64,000 nt of DNA from NCBI GenBank assembly GCA_963965975.1, contig OZ014419.1, forward strand, positions 7,210,150 through 7,274,149. Direction: 5' to 3'. The DNA is from Xestospongia bergquistia. Taxonomy: Eukaryota > Porifera > Demospongiae > Haplosclerida > Petrosiidae. Of the stretch, positions 38,024 through 50,828 are shown piece by piece; position 1 is the stretch's first letter; every line of letters begins with the position of its first letter. Under the pieces are notes generated by a model. That model worked only from the letters and a program-made list of their open reading frames with translations, had not been told where the DNA came from and ran no database searches. The position numbers and the translations under genes are program-made.

Positions 38024-38407
38024 ATGTCATCACATGACCATTATGTGACATATTTGTTGTATCATGGTTTATGTTGTAGCAATAAATTACTGTCTCATGT
38101 GACTATCATGTGAGATGATAAAATGTACATACCCCCTATTGTTCACATTATCACATAAATTATGTCATTAAATGTCATCACATGACCATCATGTGACATA
38201 TTTGTTGTATCATGGTTATGTTGTAGCAATAAATTACTGTCTCATGTGACTATCATGTGAGATGATAAAATGTACACACCCCCTATTGTTCACATTATCA
38301 CATAAATTATGTCATTAAATGTCATCACATGACCATCATGTGACATATTTGTTGTATCATGGTCATGTGCTAACAATAAATTACTGTCTCATGTGACTAT
38401 CATGTGA
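37966..38407. repeat. Three tandem copies of a 147-148 bp unit
   Basis: Units begin GATGATAAAATGTAC at 37966, 38114 and 38261 and are nearly identical. Each contains the last 15 or so TPK1 codons with the stop, plus TCACATGA/TCATGTGA palindromic words. The third copy ends at about 38407, inside the last codons of DZIP1 on the other strand. The high identity points to a recent expansion. Confidence 0.92.
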
Positions 38408-41400
38408 GATGGGTCACTTCTAGATCAGAAAAATCTGAGTCTTCAAAGTCATCAGTGACTGTAGTCAATGCAGATCGTGATGACATCATAGCTATTATGA
38501 ATATATCACGTGATAACAATAAGGAGGTGTGGTTCTTACTTAGTTGAGGGTCTAGTTTAGTTTCTCCACTACCCATTGTTGGAATAGATTGTGCAGTAAC
38601 TAATTTAGGCTGTGTGGGTGGACGTACAGGTGGAGCACTAGCCTCAGACAATGTAAATGTATCACTGTCTTCACTTTCCTAATAAAGAAATGTTACCAGT
38701 CTATTATAGCAAAATCATGTACCAATTCAGGAATTGGGTGTGGCATAACCATAACGGGGACTCCGCCTACAGGTTTTTTAGTCGGATCCAGACCTAAATT
38801 TGTTACTGGCTAAAATGAAAACATGAAATGAAAGTAACTATCACATGACATTCATGTGACTGCTGACTTTAATTGGAGTCGAGGAGACTTTCACATTAGT
38901 GGGTGGAGCAATTAATTGTTCAATGCTATGATTACTGCAGAAACATAAATTAACAATGTAATTAACATATGTACCTATCCCATGAACTGTCTTCATTTTT
39001 ATTAGGTATTGTAAATGGAACAACAGGGGTTTCCTCAACCTCAGGGTCATCTGTCTCATCACTAAGACTACACAAAACATTATAATCACATGACAGTTAC
39101 ATGAATTACTCTGATATAATGTCATCTTCCTCTTCTGATGTGATTGGTTGGTTGTCTTGAATAGGACTGATAGGAGGTGTGGTCACAGAGGTTTGTGAAA
39201 TAACATTAATAGGTGTGGTCCTCACAGGTGCTAAATGTTTTGATTTAGTGGGTGTGGCACCAGGAGGCTTTGACATTGGTACAGGTGGTTTCTTTGCTAT
39301 TAATTAGAGATGGGTAGGATAAAGTTATTATTAAAGTTAATACCTTCATTTCGACAATGCTTTTGCTGTTTTTTAATTTTATCAGCACTTGAATTAATCT
39401 GTTGTTCTATTCTAAAAGACACATTAAAGTATATTACATACACAAACTTACTGATTACGATATTCCATAAAGTTGACATGAGCCTACATACAGAACAATA
39501 GAAATCATGTGATAATCACATGACATGTATATTACCTGTATTCTTGATTGTCTTTCCTGTTCCAAGGAGTTCATTTTATCACTTAATGCTGCTTGAGTGA
39601 GTCCAAGCATAGCCTAATAAATAAATTCAAAATATTGTACACTTTAAAGTACCTCACATCATTAATTCCTCGTTTGTGTAGACCTTCTTTAAATATACCT
39701 TCTACAGCTAATCTCATATTTTGAAGTGTCTCAATATTATGATTGAATTGACCTGATCAATTATGACAACTATATTTAAGGAGATATATTATTTACTTTT
39801 AATGTGAGGTTTGTCTGGAAATGGAGTAAATGTTGTTAAACCTTCATTATAGTCATTTACTTCATCATCTAATGGGATTTTATCTATTATTATTGAGGGG
39901 TTGACCTCACCTGATGACTCTGATGATGATGATGATAAGGAAGGAGGTGGAGCTTCACTGACAACAACTGTAGTTTCTTTCTCTTGAAGTTGAGCTAAAT
40001 ATTCTTGTTGTGATGTTAACAATTGTTTTTGTTGTTGTAGTTGCTGAAGAGCTAACATAAAAAGACCATTGTTTATCTATAACAGTACCTGTTGTAAAAG
40101 TTTAACATTTTCAGTTGTCTGGTTATCTTCATCATGATGCTGTACATTGTCTTGAACTGTTTGTTCTAGAACTTCAAGACGTCCTTGAGACTATGAGATA
40201 TAGTATATTGTGTTGAATTGTTAATGAGAGTACCTCCTTTAATTGATGGTCATAATTATTTGTCATTTCTTTCAATTTTTTCTTCCATAATTTGTTCTGT
40301 TGTTCCACTGATTTTTGAACTGCATTCAACTGTAACATCACAATTACATTATTGTCATATGACAGTCATGTGATAATACTTGAGATAGAAGTTGATCCTT
40401 TAATTCCACCATTTCTTTCTGAGTCTTCTTGAAAGCTTTAGCTCCTCCTGATATATCACCATCACCCTGTAATTAATAGAATTAATAAACTATTAATAAT
40501 ATAAATTAATGACCTCTAGACTTGACAACTTTTTTGATTTTAAAGTGTGTAGTTCAGTTTGAGCTTGTTCTAAAGTCTACAATGTAAATTAAGAGATGAT
40601 GTCATCATTACATCATTATTATACCTGTCGTAATGCTTTAGTATTTTCTTGTTGCTGTTCTAAACATTTAGACATTATAGATTGACGATATGTCTCTAGC
40701 TCCACCTACATTATATGTTAATTAATTAATTGAGTGAGTGAATCAAATACTTTGAGTTGCTGTTGCTCTTCCTTCTTCCATTCTTCAAATTCTCTGACCT
40801 TTTGTTCCAAAATCTCCGCCTCCTAATTAGTATTAAATCTAGTATACTATTACATAATGTTACTTTAGCTGATAATTCTTGTCTTAATTGTCTCTCAGTT
40901 TGGAGGAGTCGCTGGTTGACTTGTTCTAATACTTTAGTCTCTAATTCTTCATTTCTATTATCATTATAATAATAATAATTGATATGATAATAATAATGAC
41001 TTACTTGTATGAATGAGATTTTGTAAGTGGATAATGATCGGGATGCCGTCTTTGTATGTGACCCATTAAAAACTCATTGCTAATAAATTCACGATGACAC
41101 ACAGGACACTACATTTAATAACTTTCAATTAAGTGGTTACCATAGCAATAGCTTACTGGGTGGAGTCCTGTAGCTCCTGCATTTAACATTTGTTGATAAG
41201 ACTCAATTATTTTTCTCCTTTTACGATTTTCTTTTTTAATAGTTTTAATCTCATCTTGTCTTGTTGTCATTTGGTTTTGAACAGTTTCAAGTTCCTAATA
41301 ATATATACATATAACTTATCAAACCAGTTATCAATACCTGTTTACTGGACTGTAATTGTACTTGTAAATTATGTACTTGTTCAGTTAAATATTGCTGTGT

Positions 41401-41793
41401 ATACTAAAGGGAAGCATATTCAATAATTCTCTACAACACTTACCAGTAAATACTCAATAATCAGTTGAGAGAGACGAAACAACTTTATAAAATTGACATC
41501 AACATTACGAAACTCCTACAAGAATAAAGTAGTAATTATAACACATTAAGAAAGGGGTTACCTCATTAATGACATTACAGAAGGTGACATTAAGTATATT
41601 TTCTTGCAATGTTTGTACATCTACAGTTTGTGCAATCTTGTCCACATCTAAAGCAGCTGTAATACCAAATATGGTAACTATATAAAGAATGCAACTTACA
41701 TAGACTTCGCCAATCAATTTGAGCCCAACGTCTTCTAAAACTAAATGTAGTACCGCTAACAGAATGTAGTCCTTCAGTATTAACTGCAGTCAT
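38400..41793 (-). CDS. DZIP1: DZIP1/DZIP1L (Iguana) zinc-finger coiled-coil protein
   Basis: A basal body/transition-zone protein needed for ciliogenesis and Hedgehog signalling. The N-terminal domain matches the family: FSFRRRWAQIDWRSL, VDKIAQTVDVQTLQENILN, VTFCNV, NFIKLFRLSQLIIEYLL. The single C2H2 finger is CPVCHREFISNEFLMGHIQR followed by RH. Long coiled coils follow (about residues 200-600). The C-terminal half is Pro/Ser/Thr-rich with several acidic patches, ending in DDFEDSDFSDLEV. The TGA stop at 38400 lies in the edge of the three-copy satellite. About 25 small exons. The start faces the PhoPQ-like gene across 180 bp. Confidence 0.9.
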
Positions 41794-41932
41794 CCTATAA
41801 AATATTAGAAATAATACAGTAACTTTTGTTTATTTACTTTTTGGAATAAAATTCAAATGTCGATATGGGTGTGTTCGTAAAATCAAACTAACGAGTTTTA
41901 AGAATTAGTTACGGTACTAGATACGTATTAAT

Positions 41933-41938
41933 CACGTG
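41933..41938. promoter_or_regulatory. CACGTG E-box between DZIP1 and the PhoPQ-like gene
   Basis: AATCACGTGTA context, 36 bp upstream of the PhoPQ-like ATG and 140 bp upstream of the DZIP1 ATG. One of five such sites in divergent promoters of the window. Confidence 0.4.
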
Positions 41939-41973
41939 TAAATTTGGAGGAGTGGCTGTCCAGAAAAGCTGAA

Positions 41974-44062
41974 ATGCCTGGAGCAGCTGTACTGGTGTTG
42001 CTGATAGTTAGTTTGCAGTCTGTGTACTGCAGTCCTTTAGATGATTATATTAATAAACCTGATAGCACCTATAAGTTTGAGGATTTAGGCAACCCAGACA
42101 AAGAAGATGGTTATACAACATACTACATTAATATGACCTCACAAACTTGGTTGTCCTGTAAGTCTCTCCTTTTCTAGACATATATTATGATCTTCTGCTA
42201 CAGCTAAAGATCTTGATCGTTCTATTTGGTGGCATTATATCACTATTAATATCCCTGATGTCATCAAAGTCACAGACACTGCTTTTATATACATTACTGG
42301 TGGGTATAATTCTGATACAAGGTAAATACTGCAGACATATACTATATCATTAATACCTTTATATTAGACCAGCTAAAGGGAGTACTGATATGTTGTTTAC
42401 ATCACTGTTATCATTGACAAGTGGATCGTAAGTAACTAATGTAAATATTGTTTATTTTATTTATATGTTAGTGTAACTGCTACACTCTTTCAGATTCCAA
42501 ATGAACCAATTGTGTTTACTGTAAGTACAATTCAAAATATTAACTGTTTGCATATTTATATATGTAGGAAGATAAACTGCAAAAGAGACGAACTGAGGAT
42601 GCAATTATTGCATTCACTTGGTATTATTTTGCAGAAGTTCTCAATGGAAAAAATCCAGAATGGTTATTACGTTTGCCAATGACTAAAGTACTACTATTAT
42701 TTATATCAATAGTCATATCCTTATAGGCTGTAGTTCGTGCTATGGATACAGTCACTACCTTCTCTGCTAATAACAATCCTGCATTTAAAATTACTAAATT
42801 TGTCATAGGAGGTGCTTCAAAAGTAAATTTTTCATTATACTATACATAACATTGATTCCCATTGATTAGCGTGGGTGGACTACTTGGACTACAGGTGTTG
42901 TTGACAAACGGGTTATTGGTATTGTACCTATTGTAATGGATCTGCTGAATATGGTCAAGGTATACATATGATCATGTGATCATCATGTGATATTTGTTAT
43001 AGAATCTTCATCATCATTATCGTTCATTGGGAGGATGGACATTTGCTTTTAATGATTATACTGATCTGAACATTACTGGCCACTTGGATGATCCCACAAC
43101 ACAAGATATAGCTAATGTAGTAGACCCATATTGTAAGGAGCTATAACATTATGATTTATTGTGGTATTGTATAGCTTATGTTGATCGCCTTACAATGCCA
43201 AAGTTAATTATAACTACAAGTGGAGATGAATTCTTTCTTCCTGATAATTCATATTATTATTGGGATAAATTACAAGGAGAGAAACACATAAGGTATTATG
43301 TATAATGTATGGCATTTAATTATAATGAGTTATTACAGGACTATACCTAATGCTGAACACTCTTGTGCTGGACATGTTACAAGTTTAATGCTTACTGCAA
43401 GATCTTTTTATTTATCATTAGTACTGGTAAGTTAGGAAATACATTATAATAATAATTATTACTTCATGTAGAACGTACCTCGTCCTAAAATGACATGGAC
43501 ACTTAACCAGGTATGTATATGATATTAATGCTATATATTATTGTAGTCTGTTATAGACTGCACATGGTGGTAGTATTATATTGAGGACAAATGTTAAACC
43601 TAATGAAGTAAAAATGTATCATGCTACAACTTTAGATAATAAAAGGTATTATTAATTATTTGTAAGTAACTTTAAAGTTCTGTTATCATATTAGGAGAGA
43701 TTTTCGTTTAATAGCACTAGATCCAGACGGAAAAGCAGGCCTTCATCCTGTATTGTGGTCTGAAAAATCCCTCCAAGCAGAGGCAAGTTACCAGATAACC
43801 ATGTACATATCCCTCTATTATACTAACAGCCAACAGGAGAATATGTAGCAACTATGAATACACCCAACAGTGGTTGGACAGCTTTCTTTATACAAGTATA
43901 ATATAATATTCTTTATTAGACATCATGTGTCATTAAATACAGGCAGCTTTTAAAGGACCACAAGAGAGTGTACTAGAATTAACCACTCAAGTTAACATTA
44001 TACCAAATACCTTCCCATTTCCTGACTGTCATGGAATTGAATGTCAGGGAAAACTTGTTTAA
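41974..44062 (+). CDS. Secreted PhoPQ-activated/AprA-like alpha/beta-hydrolase family protein
   Basis: Begins with a clear signal peptide (AAVLVLLIVSLQSVYCSP). The body matches the PhoPQ-activated pathogenicity-related family (PF10142), which also includes the Dictyostelium secreted proliferation repressor AprA. Shared features are SIWWHYITINIP, DAIIAFTWYYF, and a nucleophile-type loop VIGGASKRGWTTWTTGVVD. IVMDLLNMVKNLHHHYRSLG, the Asp region TTSGDEFFLPDNSYYYWDKL and the His-rich EHSCAGHV follow. The Ser, Asp and His placement fits an alpha/beta-hydrolase triad, but no substrate is known for the family. About a dozen introns show it is a resident eukaryotic gene, not contamination. Confidence 0.87.
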
Positions 44063-44175
44063 TAAACCATTTTTTTAACAGACTACAGCTGAATATTGTT
44101 ATTGTTTTTATTGCTTTAGTTGACAGTGAATGTCATGTATAAATCAAATAACTTGTGCTGATATAAATAGAAATA

Positions 44176-46220
44176 CTACCCAAAATGAAATTTAAAAGTG
44201 AATCCTCCACCCCCAAACGGATTAAATCCATGTGGGAATCCACCATGTCCTTGATGTTGTTGTTCAGGATCTAGAGGATCTTCCCCATTATCAAACTTTT
44301 CTCTCATTTCTATATAATGTACATCATCGACAATACACTATAAAATGTGTACCTTTATTTGTGAGGACCTCTTTAGCAGCTGCAATATCATAAAACTTTT
44401 TCTCTGCCTTTTTTTTATTTTCTTCACCTTCATATTTATCAGGATGATATTCTTTAGCTAATTGTCTATATGCTTTGTTTATATCTTTAGTACTTGCTGA
44501 TCTTTTTACTCCTAGGATTTTGTAATAGTCTCTTTTTTGAGATTGTTTTAATAAATTTTGTGCTCGATGTAATCCATCTTTAACCTGTTATAATTAATGG
44601 TAATTATTTTGTGAATAATTACAGGGGCTTACTCTTTGATATTGTCCATCAATGCCGTTAGCTTTTTGAAGCACTTTAACAGCTTCTTCATATTCTTCGT
44701 TTGCAATGTACAATTCAGCTTTATCACATAATACATCCAAATTATTCTCATCTTCAGACAGAGCATCATCACATGCCTTCATGCCTTCTTCATACTCAGC
44801 CATCTAACATCAAACATATATAATGTGTAATCTAAAATTGTTTATATTTACCTTAGAATAACCACGACACAGCTGGGCTTTAATTCTCTTGACAAAGGCA
44901 GGTACTTCCCCTTCTGATTGCAATGCTAATTTTAATTTCTCTATTGCATCAGAATATCTGAACAAGTTTTGAAAACCAGTTTGACCTGGTTTAACTTACC
45001 TCTCTTCATCCATTGCTGATTTAGCACTACTTAATTGTCTGGTTAATTTTTTGACTTTCTATTTGAAAAAATATAAAGTTAATAAGAGTATGTGGGTGGG
45101 ACTAACTTTATAAAATGGAAAACATATTTTACTGTCTGGATCAAGTTTTAAACATTCCCTAATTTCTCTGTTAATTAAATTAATTAAACAGCTAATGATA
45201 ATAATTTCCTCCTTACTTTAAACTGTCCTCCTCTTCTCCCATTGTATAATAGAGTTGACTAGCTCTGTAGTATCCCTCAGTATTATCAGGTATTAACTTA
45301 GTCAACATTCTAGTAACTATAGTAATATGTCCTCCAAGTATCTAACTTACTTGATGTCACTAATAGCAGATTGATATTGACCTAATGACTCATGACATCG
45401 TGCTCTCTTTTCTCTTAATTTTATATCCCAAGGTGACACCTCAATACATTGTTGTAATCTAACAACAGCCTCTCCTAGTTCACCTTTCTCTAAGAATACG
45501 TCAGCTTCTTCTAAGAGTAACTCTGCTTCTTGAATTCTCTGTAACTATGTCACAATATAAAAGTGACATTATAATATATTAGTACTTGTAGTTGAGCCTC
45601 TTCTGTTGCTGAATTTGTCGAAGACTACAATATTTATAAAAATGACATCATAATGACATCATATAAAGTACTCACAACAAGTTGTTGATAATCAGCAGTG
45701 GCATCTTGCAGTTTACCTAACTTTAAGTTTGTACTAGCACGTTCAAGTCGAGCCTATAATCAATATAATATATACTATAATGTAATACACATATGTACAT
45801 TGTGGAAGTCTGATTTGAGTTCCAGAACTTTGTCTAAATCTGGTAGAGCTCTTCGAGACTGTCCCAGTGCTAAATAGACAGCCGCTCGTTTGAAATAAGT
45901 TAAATAATTAAAGGGATCACCCTCTAATTATAATACAAGATCATCATAAAATATTAATTATTAAAAGACATACCCACAGCCATATTATAATGTTGTAATG
46001 CATCGGCCAGATTACCTTCTTGTAGAAATTTCTTACCCATTTCAAGATGTCGTTCCACCTCATTACTGCTCCATGCCCCTAATTTAATTGTTAAAAAATT
46101 AATAGTACTAATTAATTCTAGTGACAACATACCATTAAAGTCAAGATCTAAACTTAGAAATAAAACAAGAAATGTTTGTACCAATCGTATCAAATTGACT
46201 GAGTTCTCCATCTTCATCAT
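44176..46220 (-). CDS. DNAJC3: DnaJ homolog subfamily C member 3 (p58IPK), ER co-chaperone
   Basis: A TPR co-chaperone of BiP in the ER lumen. An N-terminal hydrophobic signal ([16 protein letters not shown]) is followed by nine-type TPR repeats, the first [21 protein letters not shown] late TPR is [20 protein letters not shown]. The C-terminal J domain ([22 protein letters not shown] with an intact HPD) and a Gly/Phe-rich tail [17 protein letters not shown] follow, matching the family's FKFHFN-type ending. The ATG at 46220 is the first of three nearby Mets. The start faces CEP63 across about 208 bp. Confidence 0.93.
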
Positions 46221-46300
46221 ATTCAATCTGTGAGGCCTCAGAGAGGAACATGGGGGTATTAAATAGAGTAAAATCGTGGCTCAATCTGATTGGTTGTTTA

Positions 46301-46314
46301 GTCACTATAGCGAC
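46301..46314. promoter_or_regulatory. X-box-like motif between DNAJC3 and CEP63
   Basis: GTCACTATAGCGAC fits the RFX X-box consensus GTHNYYATRRNAAC except for one A-to-G change. It lies about 115 bp upstream of the CEP63 ATG, next to a CCAAT-type ATTGG at 46289. Confidence 0.45.
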
Positions 46315-46428
46315 GAGTTAAAGCTAAAAAATCTGGGAAAATCATGATGCCTATTTGATCAGGTATTGTTGTTGCTGTCATTGTTGTTAAAACGAGATAT
46401 ATCATTTGCTATACAGTTAGAGTAAGAG

Positions 46429-49400
46429 ATGAATCAACCAACTAATAGTGGACCTGATATTTTGAATATTGTACATCAAAGTGCAAAGAAAGGGTAATAC
46501 TTTTAATAATTATACATTAACTGAATGCTATTGTAGAACCTTATTAGCATCATGTGAACCTGAAGTCAAAGAGGTATATATATACTGTGTATAGCCCCTG
46601 TAATTATCGTAGTTTATTAATAGTTAATGCATCAAATTGATATATTATTGTCCAGTAAAGAGAATACCAGTAATATTCAATTGGAGTCACTTAAAGCAAC
46701 TTTAAAACAAAGAGAACGAGATCTTTCATCATTAAGAGTTACCATACAAGAAAAGACATTACAGGTATGTTGTTTAACATCATGGGTGTGGTCATTTGTT
46801 ATAGGTAGAAAAATTACGTGAAGAATTGCTTCACTCTCAACATCAGCTTAAAGTGAAATCAAGTGATCATGAAACTCAATTGTTGAGATTACGCTCTGAG
46901 GTATGGCGATGTCATTATGATGTCATAATATATCTGTAATAGTTAACTCGATTAAATAAAAGCTATGAAAAATTAAAGGTCCGAAAACTGAAGTCATTTG
47001 AGTCAACTGGACAACAGGTAGTGTCACAGTCTTTTGACCTTATTAGTATATCATGTGATATAGAGCCTGGAAAAAGATTGTAAGGCATTACGGGAGACAT
47101 TGGGAGTAAGTCTCTTAATAATAACATTGTAATCATTATGTTATAATGTAGGTCCTTCAAAGACAAAATGATTCTCAACAAGAGGAAATAAAGCAACTTC
47201 GACAAAGTTATGATACTTCTAGAAGTGATAATACTCGACTCCAAGAGAAGATTAGTGTATTACAGGTTAGTAATTACAGTATTTAGGGAGTAGGTCATGT
47301 AACCTCCATTGTAGAAAGATTTGGAAATGAAAGTTTGTGAGTTGGAACAATCTAAACTATTGATTACTGAGAAGGAGACAGCTTTAGAACAATGCGAACA
47401 ACAGGTAGTTATTGTACATGTACTAATTGTTTTATGTTAATAACTAGTTATTAAAATATCAAGAAACATTAAAGAGTAAAGAAAAGAGATTGATGAGGTA
47501 ATGTACAAGTTAAATTAAATGTATGTCCATATAATTGTGTGTATAATTGTACTTGAGGGATACCTTCTGACTTTTCTATGTAAGTGTACACATATCATTG
47601 TATTTAGTTCAATAGGGAAATACTAATGTCACTCAATAAGTAACTATTACTTTTATTGTGTTAAAAAAATTATATTCTAATTTTGTTATGATGCTATTGT
47701 GTTGTAATTGTTACTGTGATTATCATTGCTATTGTGTCGTGCTGTTATTAATGCATGGTGATATTGCTATGGTAATTGTTGTTATTGTAATTGTTACTAT
47801 GGTGATTGTTGCTATAGTGACATAAAATGTACAAGTATAACAATTCTCAAGATAAATAAACAATGCACAAGTATAAATTGTCAAGATAAATAAACAATGG
47901 AGAAGTATAAAAAGAAATAAACAGTGTACAAGTTTAAATTCTCAAATAAATAAATAAATAAATAATGCACAAGTATAACAATTCTTAAGATACATAAACA
48001 ATGCACATGTATAACAATTTTCAAGATAAATAAACAATGCACAAGTATAAATTGTCAAAACAAATAAACAATGGAGTTAAGAATTGTGCATTGTTTAGTT
48101 GTTTATATATTTGAGAATTTAAACTTGTATACTGTTTATTTCTTTTTATACTTGTGCATTGTTTATTTATCTTGACAATTTATACTTGTGCATTGTTTAT
48201 ATTACCTTAAGAATTGTTATACTTGTGCATTGTTTATTCATCTACAATGCACAAGTATAACAATTCTTAAGATAAATAAATAATGCACAAGAATAACAAA
48301 ACAATTAACATGGAACAACTAGTTATGTAGGGGAGGTGGTCAAGTTGTTAAGACTATTAGTTATGGTAATACTGCTTTGGTAGTTGTTGCTATGATAATT
48401 GTTGCTATGGTAATTTACCCATTTCTCTATTAAACAATGTATCAGCTTATATGACCCCTCAATTACATGAATAATTACATGTATTATATATATTTAGTTT
48501 GAAAACAGAGAGAGATGAGTCTCGACAACAAACTAAATCAACTTTAATGGAGTCTCAAAAATGGTATAGTCAACTCCAAAACATGTCTCAACAAAACAAG
48601 GTACTCTAATAAATGGATTAATGGCTGCCATTGTAACTTAATAGGAACAAGAGACAAACATGTCTGCTCTATTATCTGAAGTAGCTCAGTTACAAAATTC
48701 ATTAGAAGTATATGAAACAATTAATATAAATTAAAATAATAAATTATATTAGATCTGTTTAAAGGAAAAGTCTGAATATACTGAACAAGTATCTGCTTTA
48801 CAGGAACTAGCAGATAAAAAAGACCAGATAATTAAGTGAGTAAGTTTATAGCCCCTTCCTTTTATTAATATTTAATGATAGGGGTCTTGAACATCAGTAT
48901 ACACAGAAATTTCATAGTGAAGTGAGCCGTCTTCAAGATCAGATACAGTCATTACAAACAAGTCTCAAGACAATGGCTGATAATGAACTTAAATTAAGAG
49001 AAGACAATAGTAAATTAAAGAAAAAGTAATACTTTATTATTTGATAGTATAATTATATTAATGATTGTGTTTGCAGACTGGAAGGAAGACAGACTAAAAC
49101 TCGTCATACAAGTTTACCAGTACAGGTAAAACCAGTTTATTAGATTATTCTTGTATTATACATGTATTAGAATGATTTTAAAATTGAGTTAGATAAAAGA
49201 GAAAGTGAAGTGAACAGTTATAGAGCTCAACTCTTAAAGAAGTAATTTCTAATATTGTAATAGTATATGTTAGTCTCACATTAATAGAGAAACAATGTTA
49301 CATACACTACAAGATCGAATCTCACATTTAGAGGACCAGCTCTCTGAGGCTACTCTTCAACTAAATTTGAGCGGATCACAACCAGTAAGTGGTTTTTACA

Positions 49401-49658
49401 CATTATATTGTATACTATTATGTAATGTAGAATCGTGTTAATGATATGGTGGGCGGAGCTAGTCCAGGTGGTAATGATACAACTGCGACTCGCTTCAAAA
49501 CTGGTTTAGCAGGTTTGAAAGTAGCAACTCCACCCACTACTCCAAATAAAGCTACATTATTGGAAAGATTTCAACAGCAACTAGACAGTGTAATGGACGA
49601 CCACTTCTCAAGAATGGATCAATCCTTACAGAAAGCACTAACTGAACAACAACTCTAA
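46429..49658 (+). CDS. CEP63: CEP63/DEUP1-type centriole duplication protein
   Basis: CEP63 and its paralogue DEUP1 recruit CEP152 for centriole duplication or deuterosome formation. The N-terminal signature TLLASCEPEVKELMHQIDIL matches CEP63 (FLTSCEAELQELMKQIDIM). LESLKATLKQRERDLSSLR follows, then LTRLNKSYEKLKVRKLKSFE. The rest is continuous coiled coil. The C-terminus has LLERFQQQLDSVMDDHFSRM. About 18 exons are joined. One intron (about 47500-48497) is unusually long for this genome and holds a hairpin repeat. The stop is 15 bp from the convergent BRCC3 stop. Confidence 0.85.
47690..48420. repeat. Composite inverted and tandem repeat in a CEP63 intron
   Basis: The core is built of ~35-bp units (AATAAACAATGCACAAGTAT plus a short AT-rich filler). 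The left arm at about 47830-47975 is the near-exact reverse complement of the right arm at about 48078-48245, separated by about 100 bp of further units. A third direct copy follows at about 48246-48295. Degenerate ATTGTTGCTATGGTA repeats flank it on both sides (47690-47822 and 48355-48415). No transposase frame is present. Confidence 0.8.
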
Positions 49659-49673
49659 ATAATATTTTATAGT

Positions 49674-50761
49674 TTATACAGCATCACTATTATTATCACT
49701 ATTAAGAGATAATTCAAGTTGTCTTTTCTCTTCATGAAGCTGTAATATTGTTCTTTTATTGTATTGGATAAGCTCCTCAATTAGTTGTACTAATGGTCCT
49801 CCAACAACTTGTAACAATTGAGATAAATTTTGCATATAAACTAAAATATTTATAACAGATAATGTTGTAAGTAAGAAATGTATTATATCTTACCAGCGCC
49901 ATTATGTACCAACATTAGTTCATCTTTACAATGTCTATTATATAGTGTTCATATAATAATATTTAATACAATATTATTTACTTCTGATTATTCAGGAATG
50001 ATTCCTTTTCCTCTTCAAATAATATATCCAGTAAATGAGTCAATGCATTAACACACATTGGACTAATAGTGTCATATGGTGTAGGTATTATGGACAATGA
50101 AAGTTGAATGTACTCATGTCTAAGAGATAACTATGAAACTGTTATAATCATGTGGGTGTGGCTTACAATTGGGGTTCTCCTGGCTGTGGTATATTTTTAG
50201 GAACTGACTGAAAGCAAATGACCTTTATACTACATTTCTAATGGGTGTGGCCTGTTAATTACACAATAATTAGTATTGTACCTTATCAATTTCTTGAAAA
50301 CATGAAAAAATGAGTCCAATAAAACGAGGATCCATCATTTGATAGTCAGCCTGTGTACGAACATCTCCAGACCAACATATTAAATTGTATAATATATAAA
50401 ATGTATCTTACCAACATGTGATGGCCATACAGTGATATGAGGATGACTATGGTACCATCCTGCTACTTGAATAGGACGTCCTAATTTTCCGGCTAAGGCC
50501 TCTGCCTCTATAGCAGCTGCCGAGAGTTGTTCTGGTGATATCTCAACACGATCTGCTTGTTTATCAGATCGTCTCATCATACATAATGAACAAATATGAA
50601 CTGTGTCGTTTTTTATCTAATTAGAGAAGGAGGAGTCAACATTTTGATGTATATGATTATACCTCTCCTAATAATAATCCCATGACTTCTTCTCGTTCAG
50701 TTGATAGAGCATGTGTTAAACACGAGAGATATGTATCCGCTGTGAGCTCTACACGACTCAT
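49674..50761 (-). CDS. BRCC3: BRCC36 (BRCC3) Lys63-specific deubiquitinase
   Basis: A JAMM/MPN+ zinc metalloprotease that cleaves Lys63-linked ubiquitin in the BRCA1-A and BRISC complexes. The N-terminus has LSCLTHALSTEREEVMGLLL, supplying the catalytic Glu. RRSDKQADRVEISPEQLSAA follows. The JAMM motif is GWYHSHPHITVWPSHVD, split by an intron before the last Asp (rejoined GTT G/AT). QMMDPRFIGLIFSCFQ and a C-terminal coiled coil follow. It is shorter than human BRCC36 in the loop after the JAMM motif. The start is 67 bp from the F-box/WD gene's ATG. Confidence 0.94.
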
Positions 50762-50828
50762 AATGCCAGAGGTACTCCTTTAATATGTACACTGAAGTTG
50801 CAATTTTACAAGCCACGCCCACTAAATC

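Noticed and set aside
37966-38407. CRISPR-like array
   Set aside because: Unit length (147 bp), lack of unique spacers and the eukaryotic gene context show a tandem duplication of a 3' exon.
47690-48420. Complete DNA transposon
   Set aside because: No transposase frame, no clear target-site duplication, and the arms are made of tandem subunits.
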